NCBI GenBank assembly: GCA_964471475.1 | Contig: CAYYFQ010000027.1 | Span: 1 to 27,688, forward strand | Direction: 5' to 3' | DNA: 27,688 bases | DNA from: JAJNBD01 sp964471475 | Lineage (GTDB): Bacteria > Pseudomonadota > Gammaproteobacteria > CAISUE01 | Shown here: positions 23,539 to 27,688 of the stretch, piece by piece | How the letters are laid out: the number at the start of each line of letters is the position of its first letter | Numbering within the stretch: the stretch's first letter is position 1 | Translations under genes and position numbers: made by a program | Notes under the pieces: generated by a model | Told to the model about the DNA's origin: nothing | Database searches by the model: none | The model's input: only the letters and a program-made list of their open reading frames with translations

Positions 23539-24714
23539 TTAATGTTGAGATCGATATGGTAGCATAATCAAAAACCAAAAGATTGCCAAGAGCAAACACC
23601 CTACACAATTACCTAAGTATTGATATTTTTGTATTAAAATGCCACCCAGTATCCCCCCTAAAAAGATACCCAAAAATTGGCAACTTGATAACAAGCCAGT
23701 AGCCGCGCCCCGATAGTTAGCCTCCGCCACTTTAGAAACTTGTGATGGCAAAATAGCTTCTAACAATGTAAAACCCGTAAAAAATATAATAAGTGCGCCT
23801 AATAATAATAAAAAAGAAGGAAATTTAAGCTGTGCGCTTAAAAATAAAAATTCAGCAACCAAGAGTGCCAAAATACAATAAAAAATTACTCGGTATTCTT
23901 CCGCATTGGCGCGTGATTTACGCAATAAAGCACCTACAATGGGCAAGCTTATTAAAAGCGCGGGTAAATATAAATACCATTGCTTCGTCAAAGGCAAGTG
24001 AAGTTGGTGCAATAAAAACCCAGGCAGCCCCACAAATAATGCTGTTAACAATGCATGTGAAATTAAGATGCTTAAGTTTAACCGCCACAAAGCATGAGAT
24101 AAAAACGCTTTTTTAAGTTGCTGTGGTAAAGTGCTCAACTGAAATTCAAGATGCGTATGCGAAGGTTGGGGAACATATTTAAATAATATTCCTAAACCCA
24201 GCACAGCAAAAATACTCGTCAAGAAAAACAACTCTTGAACCGTGAAAAAATTACTTAATAGCGGCCCAAGTATTATCGCTATTACAAAAGAACTACCAAT
24301 CATGATGCCCATCAATGCCATTGCTTTGGTACGATCTTCTTCCGTCACCAAATCTCCTAATAATGCAATCAAACAACTCCCGATGGCCCCCATGCCTTGT
24401 AATGCGCGTCCAATAATTACCCCCCAAATGGTGTGCGCACCTGCCGCCATGAGACTGCCGAAAACAAAAATGATCAGTCCAACCGCAATAACTTTACGAC
24501 GCGTCGTATAATCTGACCAAATTCCAAAAGGTAATTGAAAAAGCGCTTGTGTTAAACCATAAATCCCTAAAGCCACGCCGAGTAAAAAAGGATTAGCATC
24601 CGGCAAATGAGCAGCATAGAGACTCAGCACGGGAAGCATCATAAATAAACCGAGCATACGCAATGCGAAAATACCGCCGATCGCCAACGCATTTTTGATA
24701 TCTGTTTTGGTCAT
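23539..24714 (-). CDS. MFS transporter, YajR-like without C-terminal domain
   Basis: A 391-residue, twelve-span inner-membrane transporter of the drug-efflux type. Helix 1 ends in RMLGLFMMLPVLSLY, the loop 2-3 motif is GIWSDYTTRRKVI, and helix 4-5 is GRALQGMGAIGSCLIALLGDL followed by DRTKAMALMG, typical of proton antiporters. E. coli YajR is similar in this part but carries an extra cytoplasmic C-terminal domain, absent here. The substrate is unknown. Its ATG lies one base after the ubiA stop, so translation is coupled; ssb follows after 10 bases. Confidence 0.85.
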   Translation of the reverse strand: MTKTDIKNALAIGGIFALRMLGLFMMLPVLSLYAAHLPDANPFLLGVALGIYGLTQALFQLPFGIWSDYTTRRKVIAVGLIIFVFGSLMAAGAHTIWGVIIGRALQGMGAIGSCLIALLGDLVTEEDRTKAMALMGIMIGSSFVIAIILGPLLSNFFTVQELFFLTSIFAVLGLGILFKYVPQPSHTHLEFQLSTLPQQLKKAFLSHALWRLNLSILISHALLTALFVGLPGFLLHQLHLPLTKQWYLYLPALLISLPIVGALLRKSRANAEEYRVIFYCILALLVAEFLFLSAQLKFPSFLLLLGALIIFFTGFTLLEAILPSQVSKVAEANYRGAATGLLSSCQFLGIFLGGILGGILIQKYQYLGNCVGCLLLAIFWFLIMLPYRSQH

Positions 24715-24715
24715 A

Positions 24716-25549
24716 TTAAGAAAAAACTATACCGAGCCAGAGCAAAAACCCGACCCATTGGTTGTTTAAGAAAGCTTGAAAAGGTTTATTATGCCTCAGC
24801 AAGACATTCTGGTAAATAAAAAAGAAGCAAGAAAGTAAAAGCATAAGAAAAAAAACCATCTTAAGATGCGCCATTATACCTAAAATGAAAAACCCACTGC
24901 AAAATATAATTTGTAATAACCGAATAAAAATAGGACTTCTTTCTTGGAAAAAAACCGCCGTAGATTTCACACCAATTTTTAAATCATCTGAAAGGTCTGT
25001 TAACGCATAAGCGGTATCGTAAGCGAGCGCCCAAATAATAGTTAAAAAAAAGAGCAGCCACCCATTAAATGGAATAGAGTTTAGGCTCGCGGCATAAGCA
25101 ATCAATACAGGCATGGCAAACGCTACTCCCATCACAAATTGCGGAAAATAACTAATGCGTTTTACTAAAGGATAGAAAGCTGCAATCACACCGGCAACGA
25201 TACAAAGCAAAAAGCCAAAAAAATTTAATTGGAATGCCAAGAGTAAACATAAAATGGCGAGTGTCCCTAAAAAAAGCAAAGCTCCTCTCAAAGAAACTTG
25301 CCCAGTGGCCAGTGGACGCGTTTTTGTACGCTCTACATGAATATCAAACTTTCGATCCCAAATATCATTAATAAGACACCCCGCAGAGCGAGTAAGAAAA
25401 GTACCGAGAAGAAAAATTCCTAATAATTTCAAAGAAGGAATACCTCCATTGGCGAGCCAAAGCGCCCACAGTCCTGGCCACAATAATAAGAGAGTGCCAA
25501 TGGGGCGATGAAAACGGATCAACTGGAAATATAAAATTATTTTTTTCAC
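24716..25549 (-). CDS. ubiA: 4-hydroxybenzoate polyprenyltransferase UbiA
   Basis: Attaches the polyprenyl tail to 4-hydroxybenzoate in ubiquinone synthesis, in the inner membrane. The 277-residue protein has both Asp-rich motifs: NDIWDRKFD at 61-69 and DTAYALTDLSDD at 178-189, the second matching the E. coli YDTQYAMVDRDDD pattern. The N-terminal RFHRPIGTLLLLWPGLWAL and seven to nine further spans fit the family. The start overlaps the exonuclease stop by four bases. The usual partner ubiC (chorismate lyase) is not adjacent. Confidence 0.94.
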   Translation of the reverse strand: MKKIILYFQLIRFHRPIGTLLLLWPGLWALWLANGGIPSLKLLGIFLLGTFLTRSAGCLINDIWDRKFDIHVERTKTRPLATGQVSLRGALLFLGTLAILCLLLAFQLNFFGFLLCIVAGVIAAFYPLVKRISYFPQFVMGVAFAMPVLIAYAASLNSIPFNGWLLFFLTIIWALAYDTAYALTDLSDDLKIGVKSTAVFFQERSPIFIRLLQIIFCSGFFILGIMAHLKMVFFLMLLLSCFFFIYQNVLLRHNKPFQAFLNNQWVGFLLWLGIVFS

Positions 25550-26322
25550 AAACTAGGATGCCATTTTTGTAAAAATTCTTGAAAATGGGGATGTGAAGAA
25601 TTTTCTAAATAATTTTTAAGGAGCTGTTTGCGTGCCACCCATTCTGAATCACGTAGTACACCACGCATAAATTGAAATTGTAAAAATACTAAATAAGTAT
25701 TTAACACGTCCGTCTCGCAATAATCACGAATAGCCTTTAACTCATTTGCCACATACATATCCCATACTTTGGCGCCTGATACCCCCATTTTGCCAGGAAA
25801 CCCTAACATGGCGGCGATTTGATCCAAAGGCGCGTTTGCTTTACTTTGATAGCAGGCCAATACATCCATTAGGTCTAAATGTCGATAATGGTAACGATTC
25901 AAATAATTATTCCACTTATAATTGGAATCATTTTCTCCGATTTCCCAATAACGCTCTGCCACGACTTGATTAATAAGCGCACGATAATGCAGTACCGGTA
26001 AATCAAATCCTCCTCCATTCCAACTAACTAACTGTGGTTTTCGTGTGTCGATAATTTCAAAAAATTTTTCGAGTAATTCTTTTTCGGTGCTTTCCAGCTC
26101 TCCTAATGACCAAACTTTAATCTGATCTGCTTTGGCAAGCACTACTGAAATTGCGGCAATTTTTTGAAAATGAAGCCGTAAAAAATCATTGCCGCCTGTT
26201 TCTTCTCGGCGCAACGCAAACATTTTTTCCGCCACTTCAGCATCCGTCCCCTCTAAATGAAAGAGCTTGCGACCTGCTTCACAATCAGGAATAGTTTCGA
26301 TATCAAAGACGAGTGTGTACAT
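25546..26322 (-). CDS. predicted 3'-5' exonuclease, PolB-type exonuclease domain
   Basis: A 258-residue DEDD-superfamily exonuclease of the DNA_pol_B_exo2 group, often mislabelled as a polysaccharide-synthesis protein. ExoI: FDIETIPD (Asp7, Glu9). ExoII: LVSWNGGGFDLPVLHYRA, with the catalytic Asp. ExoIII: YCETDVLNTYLV, with Asp in the Tyr-free/DEDDy position. It probably trims single-stranded DNA or RNA; the in vivo role is not established. It sits one base after the proC stop and overlaps ubiA by four bases, so it is part of a tightly packed operon. Confidence 0.88.
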   Translation of the reverse strand: MYTLVFDIETIPDCEAGRKLFHLEGTDAEVAEKMFALRREETGGNDFLRLHFQKIAAISVVLAKADQIKVWSLGELESTEKELLEKFFEIIDTRKPQLVSWNGGGFDLPVLHYRALINQVVAERYWEIGENDSNYKWNNYLNRYHYRHLDLMDVLACYQSKANAPLDQIAAMLGFPGKMGVSGAKVWDMYVANELKAIRDYCETDVLNTYLVFLQFQFMRGVLRDSEWVARKQLLKNYLENSSHPHFQEFLQKWHPSL

Positions 26323-26323
26323 G

Positions 26324-27112
26324 TTAAGGTTTTCCTTTAGCTTTACGATAAGACGCTAAAATACCTTTAGCGATTAAAGCATCCATGTTGGAGTCTACGA
26401 AGCTATTTAAACCAGCCGCAGTGGTCCCGGCATAATCTGTCAAAATTTTTACCGTTTCATGGGGGGAATGTTTTTCTTGAGCAATCAATTGGCCCACCCC
26501 TTTCATGACTTGACGCACTCCTCTTTCAACCACTTTTTTTGGTAAATCATGGCCAACTCCAATGTGAATTAAAGCATCTGCCAAATAGGCCAACCACCCA
26601 TGACTTGAACCCGTTAAAGCAGTCATAAAATTAATTTCATCGTCGGAAGCAAATTCATCTTCTAAACCAAAACAGGTAAAGAGAGCTTTTGCTTGTGATT
26701 TTTGTGTAGCCGTAACACCTACATCCGCAAACCAAGGAATATAAGATTCTCCCTGTGGAATAGCTGCATTCGGCATCGAACGAATCACCGCTTGAGTTTT
26801 TAATTGGCGGCTAATCTGTTGAGAAGAAATCATCGACATGACTGAAATCACTAATTTATTTTCGCCTACTGTGGCGTCCACATGAGCAAACTGCTTGGGA
26901 AGGACAGCAAGAATAATAATATCGCAAGCATCGCATAATTTTTGATTCTCTTGCTCAAAATGGATTTTTTCCTGATAGGGATTATGCCCCGATTGGTTAC
27001 TCACCCAAAGCTGTGAAGGCTGAATAAATTGCGCCCGTAATAACGCCTCCCCCATCGCCTTTCCCATCCAGCCGGTGCCACCAATAATTCCCACGTTAAG
27101 TACATTTGTCAT
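26324..27112 (-). CDS. proC: pyrroline-5-carboxylate reductase
   Basis: Reduces pyrroline-5-carboxylate to proline with NAD(P)H, the last step of proline synthesis. The 262-residue protein begins with a Rossmann fold (VGIIGGTGWMGKAM), has IILAVLPKQ and VISVMSMI strands, and SMPNAAIPQGES as the P5C-reductase signature. The dimerisation domain (about 155-262) includes MTALTGSSHGWLAYLADAL and LTDYAGTTAAGL, where most relatives have PGGTT; this and Ser/His in the usual GSGPA stretch (GSSHG) make it a divergent member. First gene of the operon proC-exonuclease-ubiA-MFS. Confidence 0.87.
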   Translation of the reverse strand: MTNVLNVGIIGGTGWMGKAMGEALLRAQFIQPSQLWVSNQSGHNPYQEKIHFEQENQKLCDACDIIILAVLPKQFAHVDATVGENKLVISVMSMISSQQISRQLKTQAVIRSMPNAAIPQGESYIPWFADVGVTATQKSQAKALFTCFGLEDEFASDDEINFMTALTGSSHGWLAYLADALIHIGVGHDLPKKVVERGVRQVMKGVGQLIAQEKHSPHETVKILTDYAGTTAAGLNSFVDSNMDALIAKGILASYRKAKGKP

Positions 27113-27183
27113 GTTTTAATTCTATGTTTTTAAAGGGATTTGAATTTTACGCGAAATTTTTAAAAAATGCTACTTGATCCGTT

Positions 27184-27591
27184 TTATAAAAAATTAGCTA
27201 AGGAAATTGCCACAACAAGATTATCTATAAGGCTAAAATGTTGATCGAAGCTACAAAGCTTACACCCATACTGTAATGCGCTTGCAGCAATCCAAAGATC
27301 ATTTGTAGGAATTGGCTTCCCTTTCTTTTTTAAAGACGCATAAATGGTTGCATAATAAGTAGGTGTGACTTCATCAATATAACAAACTTGCACACGCGAA
27401 TTATCTAAAAATTGCTTGAGCTCTAACATATTTTTTTCATAAAACTTTCCATGCGCAAATCCAGCCATTAACTCTCCAAGTATAATAGGGTTAATGTAAA
27501 GAATATCCGTATGTTGAATAATGGACAAAACTTCTTGATTTCCACTCTTAAAAGCTGAGTAAGCATTGGTATCTAACAATAACTTCCTCAT
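27184..27591 (-). CDS. vapC: VapC-type PIN-domain toxin
   Basis: PIN-domain ribonuclease of about 135 residues. The acidic quartet is visible: Asp in LLLDTN, Glu in LGELMAGF, Asp in TNDLWIAASAL and Asp in CSFDQHF. VapC toxins cut RNA, often initiator tRNA or rRNA, when the antitoxin is lost. ATG 27591 overlaps the upstream antitoxin stop by four bases (ATGA), so I prefer it; ATG 27597 would add two residues. It is transcribed toward proC on the same strand, with a 71-base gap. Confidence 0.9.
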   Translation of the reverse strand: MRKLLLDTNAYSAFKSGNQEVLSIIQHTDILYINPIILGELMAGFAHGKFYEKNMLELKQFLDNSRVQVCYIDEVTPTYYATIYASLKKKGKPIPTNDLWIAASALQYGCKLCSFDQHFSLIDNLVVAISLANFL

Positions 27592-27688
27592 TGCCATAAT
27601 TTCTGATCAATCACTTCAAAATCTTGAATATTTTTTTTGAATGTTAATGCATCTTTTGAAGTCCAAGTGCTGGCTAATTCATCTAAAT
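27588..27688 (-). CDS. antitoxin of the vapC pair, C-terminal end only
   Basis: An open frame enters from the right edge and ends at TGA 27590-27588 inside the vapC start. It reads LDELASTWTSKDALTF and ends VIDQKLWQ; in between is an acidic Phe/Asp stretch. Antitoxins paired with PIN toxins often end in a W/F-rich, acidic tail of this type that wraps the toxin (pattern ELAGTW...F...I...FE.ID..LW). The DNA-binding N-terminus is outside the window. Confidence 0.7.
   Translation of the reverse strand, partial: LDELASTWTSKDALTFKKNIQDFEVIDQKLWQ

Overview
The window looks like chromosome of an AT-rich gammaproteobacterium of the order Legionellales (Coxiella/Rickettsiella/Aquicella/Legionella-like). 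The strongest clue is a run of Dot/Icm type IVB secretion genes in the order icmP/dotM - icmO/dotL - icmN/dotK - icmM/dotJ - icmL/dotI (11674-16890). Species was not determined; no search was run.

Region 1 (1-4664) has the look of an integrated element. It holds a tyrosine-recombinase gene broken by an in-frame TAA (37-909), about 950 bases of decayed non-coding DNA with strong inverted repeats, a small membrane-anchored protein of unknown function, a DUF1016/PD-(D/E)XK nuclease, and a DJ-1/PfpI protein behind a perfect 16-base palindrome. It ends at a 45-base fragment that is the 3' end of a tRNA-Lys(CTT) gene (4620-4664). I read this as the distal attachment-site copy; the intact tRNA should lie left of base 1.

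Region 2 (4665-11579) is housekeeping and transport: a sugar porter coupled to glucokinase (minus strand), queA, scpB (minus), a glycine-zipper lipoprotein, an MFS transporter and a cyclophilin. The space between scpB and the lipoprotein carries a 112-base inverted-repeat element and a CAGAT palindrome.

Region 3 (11674-17597) is the Dot/Icm block: the coupling-protein pair DotL/DotM, lipoprotein DotK, and the inner-membrane pair DotJ/DotI. The next gene encodes an exported DsbA-like thiol oxidoreductase, where L. pneumophila has icmK/dotH. The cluster then stops in a repeat-filled spacer (17598-17946), so the remaining dot/icm genes must be elsewhere.

Region 4 (17947-27112) has oligopeptidase A (plus strand), a 604-residue multi-spanning protein of unknown function (effector candidate), and comF, whose last codons were replaced by a 156-base MITE with 18-base terminal inverted repeats and a 9-base target duplication. 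Then comes a compact minus-strand run transcribed proC - 3'-5' exonuclease - ubiA - MFS - ssb. The right edge (27184-27688) holds a VapC-type PIN toxin and the C-terminal end of its antitoxin.
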